From Pseudomonas campi (lineage in GTDB: Bacteria; Pseudomonadota; Gammaproteobacteria; Pseudomonadales; Pseudomonadaceae), in NCBI RefSeq assembly GCF_013200955.2, contig NZ_CP053697.2, positions 2,480,001 through 2,544,000 on the forward strand: a stretch of 64,000 nucleotides of DNA, given 5' to 3'. The first letter of the stretch is position 1, and every line of letters starts with the position of its first letter. Under the pieces are notes generated by a model. It was not told where the DNA came from. It ran no database searches and saw only the letters and a program-made list of their open reading frames with translations. Position numbers and translations under genes: made by a program. Positions 17,185-25,550 of this stretch are shown one piece after another.

Positions 17185-18180
17185 ATGATTGCCGATACTG
17201 CCACCCCGCCTCGCCTGTCCCGCCGTTTCTCCGTCGCGCCGATGATGGATTGGACGGACCGCCACTGCCGCTTCTTCCTGCGCCAGCTGTCCAGCCAGGC
17301 CCTGCTGTACACCGAGATGGTCACCACCGGCGCCCTGCTGCATGGCGAGGCCGAGCGTTTTCTGCGTTACAACGACTGTGAACACCCGCTGGCCCTGCAG
17401 CTGGGCGGCAGCAACCCGGCGGAGCTGGCGGCCTGCGCTAGGCTGGCCGAGCAGCATGGCTACGACGAGGTCAACCTGAATGTCGGCTGCCCCAGCGACC
17501 GGGTGCAGAACAACATGATTGGCGCCTGCCTGATGGGCCATCCGCAGTTGGTGGCCGATTGCGTCAAGGCCATGCAGGACGCGGTGTCGATTCCGGTCAC
17601 GGTCAAGCACCGGATCGGCATCAACGGCCGCGACAGCTATGCCGAGCTGTGCGACTTCGTCGGTACGGTACGCGATGCCGGCTGCACCAGCTTCACCGTG
17701 CACGCGCGCATCGCCATTCTCGAAGGCCTGTCACCCAAGGAAAACCGCGAAGTACCGCCGCTGCGCTATGAGGTCGCCGCGCAGCTCAAGCAGGACTTCC
17801 CTGAGCTTGAGATTATCCTCAACGGCGGGATCAAGACCCTGGAGGAATGCCAGCAGCACCTGCAGACATTCGACGGCGTGATGCTCGGCCGCGAGGCCTA
17901 CCACAACCCCTACCTGCTGGCCCAAGTCGATCAACTGCTGTTCGGCCAGCCAGGCCCGGTGATCAGCCGCGCCGAAGCACTGGCGCGCATGCGTCCGTAT
18001 ATCGAGCAGCACATTGCCGACGGCGGCGTGATGCACCACATCACCCGCCATGTGCTGGGCCTGGCCCAGGGCTTCTCCGGGGCACGCCGCTTCCGCCAAC
18101 TGCTTTCGGTGGATGTGCACAAGGTCAAGGACCCGCTGGCCCTGCTCGATCAGGCTGGCGAGTTGCTCGTCGGTCGCTGA
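17185..18180 (+). CDS. dusA: tRNA-dihydrouridine(20/20a) synthase DusA
   Basis: FMN/NADPH enzyme that reduces U20/U20a in the tRNA D-loop. The start region RFSVAPMMDWTDRHCR is specific for DusA; catalytic Cys102 sits in NLNVGCPSDRVQNN, the KHRIGI and HARIAILEGLSPKENR stretches and NGGIKTLEE (phosphate binding of FMN) follow. Length 331 aa is normal. It is followed 87 bp later by tal in the same direction, the same order as in P. aeruginosa. The ATG at 17185 is the first that keeps the usual 10-15 residues before the FSVAPM motif. Confidence 0.97.
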   Translation: MIADTATPPRLSRRFSVAPMMDWTDRHCRFFLRQLSSQALLYTEMVTTGALLHGEAERFLRYNDCEHPLALQLGGSNPAELAACARLAEQHGYDEVNLNVGCPSDRVQNNMIGACLMGHPQLVADCVKAMQDAVSIPVTVKHRIGINGRDSYAELCDFVGTVRDAGCTSFTVHARIAILEGLSPKENREVPPLRYEVAAQLKQDFPELEIILNGGIKTLEECQQHLQTFDGVMLGREAYHNPYLLAQVDQLLFGQPGPVISRAEALARMRPYIEQHIADGGVMHHITRHVLGLAQGFSGARRFRQLLSVDVHKVKDPLALLDQAGELLVGR

Positions 18181-18267
18181 AACCTGTTGGAAATGCGCAC
18201 GCCAGACCGTTGAGCGGGCCTCTGCGCTCGGGTAAGGTCATGCCACTTGCAACGACAGGGTTTCGTC

Positions 18268-19191
18268 ATGACTTCCAAACTGGATCAACTCAAGCAGTAC
18301 ACCACCGTGGTCGCCGACACCGGCGACCTCGACGCGATCAGCCGGCTCAAGCCGGTGGACGCCACCACCAACCCTTCCCTGTTGCTCAAAGCCGCCGCCC
18401 TGCCGCGCTACGCCCACCTGCTGGATGAAGCCGTGGCCGGCTGCCAGGGCGATCTGGGCCTGGCCTGTGACCGCTTCGGCGTGGCCGTCGGCCAGGAGAT
18501 CCTCAAGGTGATTCCGGGGCGCATCTCCACCGAAGTGGACGCGCGCCTGTCCTTCGACACCCAGGCCACCCTGCGCCGCGCCGAGCGCATCATTGGTCTG
18601 TATGACCAGGCCGGCATCGGCCGCGAGCGCGTGCTGATCAAGATCGCCTCCACCTGGGAAGGCATCCGCGCCGCCGAGCAGCTGGAAAAAGCCGGCATCC
18701 AGTGCAACCTGACCCTGCTGTTCTCCTTCGCCCAGGCAGTGGCCTGCGCCGATGCCGGGGTATTCCTCATCTCGCCCTTCGTCGGGCGCATCTACGACTG
18801 GTACAAGAAGGCCGAGGGCCGCGACTTCGTCGGCGCTGAAGACCCGGGCGTGCAGTCGGTGGCGCGCATTTACCAGTACTACAAGGCCAACGGCTACCAG
18901 ACCGTGGTGATGGGCGCGAGCTTCCGCAACCTGGGCCAGATCGAACAACTGGCCGGCTGCGATCGCCTGACTATCAGCCCGGACCTGCTGCAGCAACTGA
19001 GCGATGACCAGGGCGAGCTGCCGCGCCTGCTCAATGCCGGCAGCGGTGAAGCCCGCCAGAGCCTGGACGAGAACAGCTTCCGCTGGGCCCTCAACGAAGA
19101 CGCCATGGCCACCGAGAAGCTCGCCGAGGGCATTCGCCTGTTCGCCCGTGACCAGGAAAAGCTCGAGGCGCTGCTCGCCGCGCGGGCTTGA
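18268..19191 (+). CDS. tal: transaldolase
   Basis: Pentose-phosphate pathway enzyme moving dihydroxyacetone from sedoheptulose-7-P to glyceraldehyde-3-P. The [16 protein letters not shown] signature is at residues 28-43; Schiff-base Lys125 lies in [12 protein letters not shown]. Length 307 aa fits the TalB class. The ATG at 18268 is chosen over 18247 since the protein then begins [20 protein letters not shown] like other transaldolases. A bidirectional terminator follows 70 bp after the stop. Confidence 0.97.
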   Translation: MTSKLDQLKQYTTVVADTGDLDAISRLKPVDATTNPSLLLKAAALPRYAHLLDEAVAGCQGDLGLACDRFGVAVGQEILKVIPGRISTEVDARLSFDTQATLRRAERIIGLYDQAGIGRERVLIKIASTWEGIRAAEQLEKAGIQCNLTLLFSFAQAVACADAGVFLISPFVGRIYDWYKKAEGRDFVGAEDPGVQSVARIYQYYKANGYQTVVMGASFRNLGQIEQLAGCDRLTISPDLLQQLSDDQGELPRLLNAGSGEARQSLDENSFRWALNEDAMATEKLAEGIRLFARDQEKLEALLAARA

Positions 19192-19263
19192 ATGCCATCT
19201 GAAGGGGGCGCTTCGCAGTGGAAGCTGCTCCCACCGGGCGTGACGGAGAATGCGTCAGGCAAT

Positions 19264-19293
19264 AAAAAGGGCGACCCTGGGGTCGCCCTTTTT
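19264..19293. terminator. bidirectional terminator between tal and rssC
   Basis: Perfect 14-bp stem AAAAAGGGCGACCC with short TG loop; A and T tracts on both sides serve the convergent genes. Confidence 0.9.
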
Positions 19294-19306
19294 GTAGTGC
19301 TGAACG

Positions 19307-19801
19307 TCAGCTGCGTTCCAGCGCACTCACCAGGTCATGGAACGCCTCGCGATTGGAGTCGTTGAGGCCCATGAGGATGCGGTGCGCTTCCAGCACCTTG
19401 GCCTTGACCACCGCTTCCGAATGATCCTGCGACGGCAGGTCATCCAGGGACTCCGGACAAGGGATCGGCTGGTTGACGATATTGAACACCTGATCGAAAC
19501 CCATCGACTGCAGCAGCCGGGTGATATCCGCGTGGGTGGTCACCACGGTCGGCAACAGGCCGATCTTTTGCCGCGACAGGATCGAGAGCTTGGCCAGCAG
19601 GCCCAGCGTGGTGCTATCGATGCTGCGGGTTTCCGTCAGATCGATAACGATCGCCGAAAAATTCAGCGCCGTGAAGATTTTTTCGATTGTGGAGTCCAGC
19701 GCCGAGCACAAGGTCAGGCGCACTTCACCGATGAACTTCAGGACGAAGGTACCGTCCTTCTCGGCAAACTGGATTCTACCGGGGCTATTCCCAGGATTCA
19801 T
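19307..19801 (-). CDS. rssC: STAS-domain anti-sigma-factor antagonist (RssC-like)
   Basis: 164-aa STAS protein. The core IVIDLTETRSIDSTTLGLL contains the phosphorylatable Ser at about residue 63 in the DSTT box, as in SpoIIAA/HsbA-type antagonists. After the STAS fold a tail of about 60 residues is rich in acidic and helical residues. The start overlaps the stop of the upstream response regulator-phosphatase by 4 bp, so both are translated together; the phosphatase presumably dephosphorylates this Ser. PAO1 has the same pair (PA2797/PA2798), which I recall as rssC/rssB; that naming was not checked. Confidence 0.88.
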   Translation of the reverse strand: MNPGNSPGRIQFAEKDGTFVLKFIGEVRLTLCSALDSTIEKIFTALNFSAIVIDLTETRSIDSTTLGLLAKLSILSRQKIGLLPTVVTTHADITRLLQSMGFDQVFNIVNQPIPCPESLDDLPSQDHSEAVVKAKVLEAHRILMGLNDSNREAFHDLVSALERS

Positions 19802-20982
19802 GCAAGGTTCCTGCTCAACACCAGCAAGGCGATATCATCGGGCATCTCGCCCAGATTGGCCAGCCCGAGGACCTGACGCAGCCCATCGAGCGTACCGCCG
19901 GCCGAGCTTATCAGCTGCGGCAATACGGCTTCCTTCTCTTTGAGTGTATCGCCGGGCAAAAGATCCAGAATGCCGTCTGACAGCAGGGTCAGGCTGAATG
20001 ACTTCGGCAGGTCCATTTGCAGATCGCTGTAGACCGCTTCATTGAACAGACCGACCGGCAGGCCGCGGCCCTCCAGATAGTGGGCCTGACCTTCGCTGTA
20101 CAACACCGGCAGCGGCAAGTGCCCGCCAATGCTGTAGGTCAGCTTGCCGCTCTGCTCATCGATCACCCCGCCGAGCATGGTCACGTGCTTGCCCAGCTTG
20201 CAGTTGATCAGGCCCCGGTTGATATGAGCCAGGACATCGGAAGGCTTGAATTCGGGTAACAGACCACCGCGGCGCGACTCGTACAACAGACGAGTGGTCA
20301 TGAATTTCAGCAGCACGGTGACGAAGGCCGAGGAGGCGCCGTGACCCGATACGTCGGCCAGATAGAAGCCTATGCGCCGCTCATCGACCCGGAAGTAATC
20401 GACGAAGTCACCCGACAGGTACAACGACGGAATGATCTGGTGGGCGAACTCCAGCCCGTCGACCCGCCAAGGGGTCAGCGGCAGCATGTTCATCTGCACC
20501 TGGCGCCCGGCGTTCTGGTCTTCCTGCAACAGGTGCAGGCTGGCCTGCAGCTCGCGGTTGGCGGTTTCCAGCTTCTCGCGGTAGCGCTGGTTCTCCAGGC
20601 GCAGATGAGTACGGTCGAGCGCGCGGCGCACCGAGTGCTCGAGTACGGCGAGGTCTTCCAGGGGCTTGATCAGGTAGTCGGCGGCACCCAGGCGCAGGGC
20701 CTCGACGGCATCGCTCATCACCCCGGCACCGGAGACCACGATCACCGGTACTTCGGTGTTGAGCACATTGATTCGGCGGATCAGTTCGAGGCCATCGACC
20801 TGCGGCATGCGCAAATCGCAGATGACCAGATCGGGGCGCTGCAGCTCGAAGACTTCCAGCCCCTGCAAGCCATTAGAGGCCTGCAGGACAGTGAACCCGC
20901 TGTCCTCGAGGTAGGCGGCGAGGCTGGCACGAACCACCTCGTCATCATCAATAATCAGCAGCTTGGCGCTGGGATTGTGCAT
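19798..20982 (-). CDS. rssB: response regulator with PP2C (SpoIIE-type) phosphatase output, RssB-like
   Basis: 394 aa from the ATG at 20982. Receiver domain residues 5-125 with phospho-acceptor Asp56 (VICDLRMPQVDG) and Lys near LIKPLEDL. A coiled-coil linker follows (about 135-170) and a PP2C/SpoIIE phosphatase domain from about 185 to 393 with ADVSGHGASSAF, MLGGVIDE, SIGGHLPLPV, LSDGILDL and the final MPDDIALLV metal Asp. The domain set is that of RssB/HsbR proteins, which control partner antagonists and RpoS or motility. Its partner STAS gene overlaps by 4 bp. A start at 21045 would add an unlikely Arg/Pro-rich tail. Confidence 0.9.
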   Translation of the reverse strand: MHNPSAKLLIIDDDEVVRASLAAYLEDSGFTVLQASNGLQGLEVFELQRPDLVICDLRMPQVDGLELIRRINVLNTEVPVIVVSGAGVMSDAVEALRLGAADYLIKPLEDLAVLEHSVRRALDRTHLRLENQRYREKLETANRELQASLHLLQEDQNAGRQVQMNMLPLTPWRVDGLEFAHQIIPSLYLSGDFVDYFRVDERRIGFYLADVSGHGASSAFVTVLLKFMTTRLLYESRRGGLLPEFKPSDVLAHINRGLINCKLGKHVTMLGGVIDEQSGKLTYSIGGHLPLPVLYSEGQAHYLEGRGLPVGLFNEAVYSDLQMDLPKSFSLTLLSDGILDLLPGDTLKEKEAVLPQLISSAGGTLDGLRQVLGLANLGEMPDDIALLVLSRNLA

Positions 20983-21189
20983 GCAGTATCCAGGCAAACG
21001 ACGCCGGAGAGGGAGTTGGCGATGGGTGTTCGGAGGCTTCCGCACACGATCATTTCACGGCGCAGACGGTACTCCCATCCTGCGGTCGATTCAAGCCGGT
21101 GCCGATTGTCGCCCGGCGACTTTACACCTCAAATCCGCGGGGGTTATAACGACCTGCGGGAGAACCCATAAAACAAGAGGACAGGGTCC

Positions 21190-21489
21190 ATGAGCCAAAG
21201 CGATCGTGCCTACAGCGAGAAACGTGACTTCATCCGCATGCGACTGGAAGCCCCAGTCACCCTGCACATTGATGGCAGCGTCATACCCGCCCTGTGCCTC
21301 GACCTGTCGAGCACCGGCATGCAACTGGAAGCAGAGTGCAGCGTAACCATGGGCCAGAAGGTCAACGTGCATATCGCCTCCGATCACAACGAGCTGCAGG
21401 GGCTCAATGCCGAAAGCGAAGTGATGCGCATCATCGACCTGGGCGATGGGCGCCAATCCATCGGGCTGGCCATCCTGTCGATGACCTGA
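21190..21489 (+). CDS. PilZ-domain c-di-GMP-binding protein, 99 aa
   Basis: Single PilZ domain. The N-terminal RxxxR motif is in EKRDFIRMRL and the D/NxSxxG motif in LDLSSTGMQL, both intact, so it should bind cyclic di-GMP. No other domain is attached, so it probably acts on a partner protein. AAGAGGACAGGGTCC provides the ribosome site. The gene is divergent from the rssB operon and ends at a strong bidirectional terminator shared with mlaA. Confidence 0.93.
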   Translation: MSQSDRAYSEKRDFIRMRLEAPVTLHIDGSVIPALCLDLSSTGMQLEAECSVTMGQKVNVHIASDHNELQGLNAESEVMRIIDLGDGRQSIGLAILSMT

Positions 21490-21505
21490 GTTACATCCGG
21501 ACATG

Positions 21506-21531
21506 AAAAAGGCGGCCTAGGCCGCCTTTTT
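21506..21531. terminator. bidirectional terminator, PilZ gene / mlaA
   Basis: AAAAAGGCGGCC TA GGCCGCCTTTTT, a near-perfect 12-bp stem with T tracts in both directions. Confidence 0.9.
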
Positions 21532-21548
21532 CGTTTACCTGCCGACGA

Positions 21549-22250
21549 TCAAAAATCGTCGACCACTTCACCGTCCTGCACGCGGAATTCGCGATTCTGC
21601 AGGTAGGCGTTGCGGATAAAGATGTACTTGTCGCCACTGACCATCTTCTCGGCCTCAAGCAGGCTGGCGCGGATATCGATGACATTGACGCCCCGGGTGA
21701 CGTTGCGGGTCGGCACATGGTCGATGTAGGGGTACATGCCCAGGTAGCTGTCCGGAATCTTCGCCCCGGCATCCCGCACGCTGCTCGGCCCCATGAACGG
21801 CAGCACCAGGTACGGGCCACTGTTCAGGCCCCAGGCACCCAGGGTCTGACCGAAGTCTTCGTCGCTGCGCTGCAGGCCCATGTGGGTCGCCACGTCGAAG
21901 AAGCCCAGCACGCCGAAGGTGGTGTTGAAGATCAGGCGACCGGTATCCACGCCCGCATCATGCACCTTGCCTTGCAGCAGGTTGTTGGCCAGGTTGCCGA
22001 CATCGCCAATATTGCCGAAGACGTTGTGCACGCCCTCTTCGAGAAACTGCGGGGTCACGGCCTGATAGCCCTGCGCCAATGGCTTCAGCGCGTAGGTATC
22101 AACGGTGTCATTGAAGCGGAACACCGGACGATTGAAGGACTCCCACGGATCATCTTCAGAGGCCTGCACCAGTGCCGGAACCAGCACCAGGGTGGCACAG
22201 GCACACAAACGACCCAGACGCTCGATCCAGCTTACAGCAGCCATACGCAT
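21549..22250 (-). CDS. mlaA: MlaA (VacJ) outer-membrane lipid asymmetry lipoprotein-family protein
   Basis: Outer-membrane component of the Mla system that removes misplaced phospholipids. Hallmarks: DDPWESFNRPVFRFNDTVD after the leader, GVHNVFGNIGD, NTTFGVLGFFDVATHMGL and GPYLVLPFMGPSSVRDA. The mature start lacks a clear lipobox: the leader ends CATLVLVPALVQASE, so lipidation (at the two Cys of LCAC) is uncertain. ATG at 22250 with GGAGAG upstream is preferred to 22265; the open frame extends further to 22709 but overlaps the divergent thioesterase gene. 233 aa, normal for the family. Confidence 0.94.
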   Translation of the reverse strand: MRMAAVSWIERLGRLCACATLVLVPALVQASEDDPWESFNRPVFRFNDTVDTYALKPLAQGYQAVTPQFLEEGVHNVFGNIGDVGNLANNLLQGKVHDAGVDTGRLIFNTTFGVLGFFDVATHMGLQRSDEDFGQTLGAWGLNSGPYLVLPFMGPSSVRDAGAKIPDSYLGMYPYIDHVPTRNVTRGVNVIDIRASLLEAEKMVSGDKYIFIRNAYLQNREFRVQDGEVVDDF

Positions 22251-22358
22251 TTGCAGTCTCTCCATGGCATCAGTAGTGTGGCGGCCCACGGCCAGCCCAT
22301 CAGGTCGCGCAGTATAAACAGCCCGGCCTCTTAAGACAGCAGCATAGCGGACGAACCC

Positions 22359-22766
22359 ATGACGGAAAAACGCCTTCTGCACACCGCCCATATCCCGGTT
22401 CGCTGGGGCGATATGGACAACTACGGCCACGTCAACAACACCGTCTATCTCGAATATGTGCAGGAAGCCCGCGTCGAGTGGTTCGCCCTCGTCGGCATTG
22501 CCATCGACCATGCACCGCAGGGGCCGGTCGTCCTGCAGACCCTGCACACCTACCTCAAGCCGGTGGTGCATCCGGCTACCGTGGTCATCGAACTCTATGC
22601 CGGCGCGGTCGGGCGCAGCAGCCTGGTGGTCGAGCATCGCCTGAGCACCCGCGAAGATCCGCACAACTGCTACGGCGAAGGCCATTGCAAGCTGGTGTGG
22701 ATCGACCATGCCAGCAACGCCTCGGTGCCGGTGCCCGACAGCCTGCGCAGTGTCATGGGCGCCTGA
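22359..22766 (+). CDS. acyl-CoA thioesterase, 4-hydroxybenzoyl-CoA thioesterase/YbgC type
   Basis: 135-aa hotdog-fold thioesterase hydrolysing acyl-CoA to acid and CoA. The active-site region VRWGDMDNYGHVNNTVYLEYVQEARVEW has the conserved Asp and HVNN helix. A second half LQTLHTYLKPVVHPATVVIE completes the hotdog. It is divergent from mlaA with about 108 bp between, and followed by a HAD-like gene, as in PAO1 PA2801-PA2803. The substrate is likely a medium or short acyl-CoA. Confidence 0.92.
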   Translation: MTEKRLLHTAHIPVRWGDMDNYGHVNNTVYLEYVQEARVEWFALVGIAIDHAPQGPVVLQTLHTYLKPVVHPATVVIELYAGAVGRSSLVVEHRLSTREDPHNCYGEGHCKLVWIDHASNASVPVPDSLRSVMGA

Positions 22767-22842
22767 GAGGCTGAAACCTCGGCGTCACTGAAACGTCATC
22801 GATATGGACTAGCCTGCCCCGTGAATCCCGGGAACCCACGTC

Positions 22843-23490
22843 ATGCCCAGCCCCAACGCAGCCCCCACATTCAATGCCTTGCTGTTCGGCCTCTCCGGCT
22901 GCCTGGTGGACTTCGGCGCCCGCACCTTGCCGGTTGCCCTCGCCCACACCGCCGGCCCGCTGGATGACGCCGCCTTGCTGGCCAGCGCTGCCGAACATGC
23001 GGAATGCCTGCCGGGTGTCAGTGAACTGCTCGCCCAGGTACAGCGCCAGCAACTGCCGGCGGCCTGGCTCGACGAATTACCGCCAGCCGCCAGCGCCCGC
23101 CTGGCCGCTGCCCTGCCCGCCTGGCTTGAAGCCGGGCAGCATGGCGCTGGTCGCCCCTGGCCGGCACCGGACAGCATCTGGCAGGCCCTCAGCGGCCTGC
23201 AGGTCGACCGTCTGCACAGCTGCGTGCTGATCGCCAGCGAACCGCGCCTGCTGCAAGCCGGGCTCAATGCCGGACTGTGGTGCATCGGCCTGGCCACCTG
23301 CGGCTCGCTGTGCGGCCTGGCCCTGGGCGACTGGCAAGCCCTGCCGAGCACTGAGCGCGAGAAGCTGCGGGTCGAAGCGACCCTGCAGCTCTATCGCCTC
23401 GGCGCGCACTCGGTGATCGATCACCCGAGTGAAGTGCCGGCCTGCCTGGAAGATCTCGCCATGCGCCGGCAGAAAGGCGAAAAACCCTGA
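22843..23490 (+). CDS. HAD-like protein with degenerate catalytic motif
   Basis: 215 aa, related to phosphonoacetaldehyde hydrolase-like HAD proteins (PA2803 position in PAO1). The first motif, normally DxDxT, reads LLFGLSGCLVDFG, so both catalytic Asp are replaced by Gly and Ser. A cap-like helical segment follows and the second motif region IASEPRLLQAGLNAGLWCIGLA resembles HAD motif II-III with intact fold. Thus probably a non-enzymatic HAD. It follows the thioesterase by 76 bp, the DUF4404 gene is next. Confidence 0.75.
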   Translation: MPSPNAAPTFNALLFGLSGCLVDFGARTLPVALAHTAGPLDDAALLASAAEHAECLPGVSELLAQVQRQQLPAAWLDELPPAASARLAAALPAWLEAGQHGAGRPWPAPDSIWQALSGLQVDRLHSCVLIASEPRLLQAGLNAGLWCIGLATCGSLCGLALGDWQALPSTEREKLRVEATLQLYRLGAHSVIDHPSEVPACLEDLAMRRQKGEKP

Positions 23491-23604
23491 GCGCTTTTGA
23501 TCCCGATCAGGCAAGAGCGCGCGAGCTGGATTAACCTTCAAACAAAGGGACGGACCTTTGCTGTCGGGCGAGGGTCCACTTTGTTGTCTTGAAGGAGAGA
23601 AACC

Positions 23605-23868
23605 ATGCCCGCACGCCTGCAGCAACATCTTCAGCAACTGCGCGACGAGCTCGCCACCGATATCCCGCTGGACGTGAACGACCGCGCCGCCCTGCTCGAA
23701 CTGATGCAGGAGATCGACCTGAAACTGGCCAAGGAGCTGGCCAGCGCGCCGGATGCCAGCCTGGTCGATGGCGTCAACCTGGCCGTGGAGCGCTTCGAAA
23801 GCCAGCACCCGACCCTCGCCGGCACCCTGCGCAATATCCTGCAAAGCCTGGCCAATATGGGGATCTGA
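23605..23868 (+). CDS. DUF4404 family protein, 87 aa
   Basis: Small acidic helical protein: MPARLQQHLQQLRDEL start, then VERFESQHPTLAGTLRNILQSLANMGI at the end, the conserved DUF4404 tail. Function unknown. GAAGGAGAGAAACC gives a strong ribosome site. Present upstream of queF in pseudomonads; here the IS110 element and repeats separate the two. Confidence 0.88.
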   Translation: MPARLQQHLQQLRDELATDIPLDVNDRAALLELMQEIDLKLAKELASAPDASLVDGVNLAVERFESQHPTLAGTLRNILQSLANMGI

Positions 23869-23876
23869 GTACCCAC

Positions 23877-23896
23877 CCCGGATTGCATCCGGGCTA
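23877..23896. repeat. half copy of the GGATGCAATCC palindrome
   Basis: CCCCGGATTGCATCCGGGCTAC, right half of the composite repeat found complete at 24011-24069. Confidence 0.7.
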
Positions 23897-23935
23897 CCAA
23901 AGAGAAGCCCGCAGCATGCGGGTGCTGTTCATCTA

Positions 23936-23978
23936 AGAAAAACGCCGCGCCTGCTTCGCACAGCCCCGGCGTTTTTCT
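23936..23978 (+). terminator. intrinsic terminator after DUF4404 gene
   Basis: AGAAAAACGCCG ... CGGCGTTTTTCT stem (12 bp) with 19-bp loop and T tract. Confidence 0.85.
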
Positions 23979-24010
23979 TTGCCCACTCAGTGTCCGGCGG
24001 CGCCTCAGTC

Positions 24011-24069
24011 GTAGCCTGGATGCAATCCGGGAAGCAGGCAGCTCCGCTCCCGGATTGCATCCGGGCTAC
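24011..24069. repeat. composite inverted repeat, GTAGCC(C/T)GGATGCAATCCGGG type
   Basis: Starts GTAGCCTGGATGCAATCCGG and ends with its complement (CGGATTGCATCCGGGCTAC); arms are near 20 bp with an AAGCAGGCAGCTCCG core. Other copies: 26448-26505, 26681-26728, 49693-49751. Confidence 0.85.
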
Positions 24070-24237
24070 AAACCCTAAGCGCTTTACTCCCCTCTCCCGT
24101 TTACGGGAGACGACTGCATGGATGCAGGAGGTAGGGCGACGCAGGAAGCCAAAGCCGAGGGGCCGGGGGAGAGGGTCAGGCAGGCCGCTTGTAGTGGTCA
24201 AGTGCGCCCCTCTCCCCAACCCTCTCCCTAACCCTCT

Positions 24238-24441
24238 TGTATGTTCGAAACTTGAAGGGGTGGTGGGACCGACAAGCCAAATCTGACTCTAGCCAGTACA
24301 GACCGTGGGAGACCTCGCCCCACCTCTTCAACCAAAGAGCGCCGATAAAGAATGCATCGGGAAAACCGACGATAGAGGCAAGCCAGCGCGCTTTGGTAAA
24401 AGCCCCAACAAGCCCTGAAAACCTAGCGTGGAGGATTGTTC
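24238..24441 (+). ncRNA. candidate bridge RNA in the IS110 left end
   Basis: Non-coding, located where IS110-group elements encode their bridge RNA. GTGGGAGA at 24305-24312 is complementary to TCTCCCAC, the core CT plus right target half at 25406-25413, as expected of a right target guide. Several stem-forming segments occur (CATCGG/CCGACG near 24353-24375). A left target guide could not be assigned with confidence. Confidence 0.5.
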
Positions 24442-25395
24442 ATGACAACCATCACTTCGCAAACGGTCGCAGGTGTCGATGTGGCCAAGACTGAACTGGT
24501 CGTCTATCGCGCAGACCTGCAAGAAACCCTTATCGTCATCAACGAGCTTGGTCCGATCAAGAAGTGGCTGAGATCGTTGCCCAAAGGCAGTTTGATCGCC
24601 CTGGAAGCCACGAGCTCTTATCACATACAAACGGTGGAGTTGGCTCATGCGATGGGCCATACGCTTTACGTGATCGACGGCTACCGCCTTAGCAACTACC
24701 GCAAAGGTACCGGCGGAAGGTCCAAAACCGACTTCTCTGATGCTCGCCTTTTAGCTCGTTACCTAACCAACGAACTTGAAGACCTGCGTCCGTGGAGCCC
24801 GCCACCTAAGGGCTTTAGCAAGCTTCAGGGGCTGATGCGTAAAAGAAGCCAACTGGTACAAATCAAGGTTGCCCTGAATCAGAGCTGGGCAGACGAGCCG
24901 ATGCTCAAACGCCAGCTTAAAGAGCTACTGGCGGTAATAGCGAAGGTGGATACCCAGATTCAAAAAATGCTTCACACGCTAATTGAGGAAGCAGGATTAA
25001 CGTCCCAAGTACGAAGGTGTGAGGGGATCGAGGGCGTAGGACCACTTACCGCCGCAGCCTTGGCAACCTCGTTTTCACGGGGTGATTTTAAAAGCAGCGA
25101 TGCGTTTATCGCCTTCTTGGGGCTGGACTTGCGGGTAAGCGACTCTGGCCAGAAAACAGGGCGCCGACGCCTATCCAAACGAGGCGACTCTGAGCCGCGG
25201 CGGTTGCTGCACAACGCGTCCATGGCCGCGTCCCGCAGTGACATCTGGAAGCCTGTTTACGAGCGCTATTTGGCACGTGGCCTAAAGGCCACGCAGGTCT
25301 ACGTGATCATGGCCAGAAAGATCGCACGGGTGGCATTCGCCTTGATGAAAAACCAAAGCGAATATCAGCCGGCAGGGATGGAAGGTGTTGCGTAG
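24442..25395 (+). CDS. IS110-family transposase
   Basis: 317-aa RuvC-like DEDD recombinase. Residues Asp13 (GVDVAKTE), Glu55 (ALEATSSYH), Asp97 and Asp100 (SKTDFSDARLLA) make the catalytic tetrad. The C-terminal Tnp domain has CEGIEGVGPLTAAAL, then a conserved Ser-Gly (235-236) before LSKRGDSEPRR, the likely serine nucleophile. It appears intact. GGAGG lies 7 bases before the ATG at 24442. Codon use is less GC-rich than in neighbours. Confidence 0.95.
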   Translation: MTTITSQTVAGVDVAKTELVVYRADLQETLIVINELGPIKKWLRSLPKGSLIALEATSSYHIQTVELAHAMGHTLYVIDGYRLSNYRKGTGGRSKTDFSDARLLARYLTNELEDLRPWSPPPKGFSKLQGLMRKRSQLVQIKVALNQSWADEPMLKRQLKELLAVIAKVDTQIQKMLHTLIEEAGLTSQVRRCEGIEGVGPLTAAALATSFSRGDFKSSDAFIAFLGLDLRVSDSGQKTGRRRLSKRGDSEPRRLLHNASMAASRSDIWKPVYERYLARGLKATQVYVIMARKIARVAFALMKNQSEYQPAGMEGVA

Positions 25396-25406
25396 CAACA
25401 TAGAAT

Positions 25407-25498
25407 CTCCCACAAGTGGGAGAGGGGACTATCCGGGTTGCCAGAAAGTCATTCTCCCGTTGCATGGCCGCTGCATTTGCCGCAAGGAAAAACGCCGC
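25407..25498 (-). repeat. composite repeat (about 92 bp), IS-interrupted copy
   Basis: On the minus strand it matches 49764-49862 at roughly 85%: TTGCGGCAAATGCAGCG, then ATGACTTTCTGGCAAC and AGTCCCCTCTCCCAC. The IS110 element entered its outer palindrome. Confidence 0.8.
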
Positions 25499-25529
25499 TT
25501 TCCAGGAGGAGGAAAGCGGCGTTTTCCTT
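25484..25529 (-). terminator. terminator downstream of queF
   Basis: 19-bp nearly perfect stem AAGGAAAACGCCGCTTTCC, 7-nt loop, followed on the minus strand by T-rich DNA, 22 bp after the queF stop. Confidence 0.8.
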
Positions 25530-25550
25530 TAGTGAACAGCGGCTTTTTGC

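Larger units (their letters stand above)
24236..25408 (+). mobile_element. IS110-family insertion sequence in a CTCTCCC palindrome
   Basis: About 1.17 kb. Left flank TAACCCTCT and right flank TCTCCCACAAGTGGG join into the ordinary repeat TAACCCT-CT-CCCACAAG, so the element sits exactly at a CT dinucleotide (24236-24237 and 25407-25408) without longer target duplication or terminal inverted repeats, as in the IS110 family. It contains one transposase gene, about 204 bp of non-coding left end and only 13 bp after the stop, i.e. IS110-group layout with the RNA in the left end. An uninterrupted copy of the right-hand repeat is at 49764-49862. Confidence 0.85.

Noticed and set aside
21549..22709. 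386-codon version of mlaA
   Set aside because: Would overlap the divergent thioesterase gene; the leader and ribosome site favour 22250.
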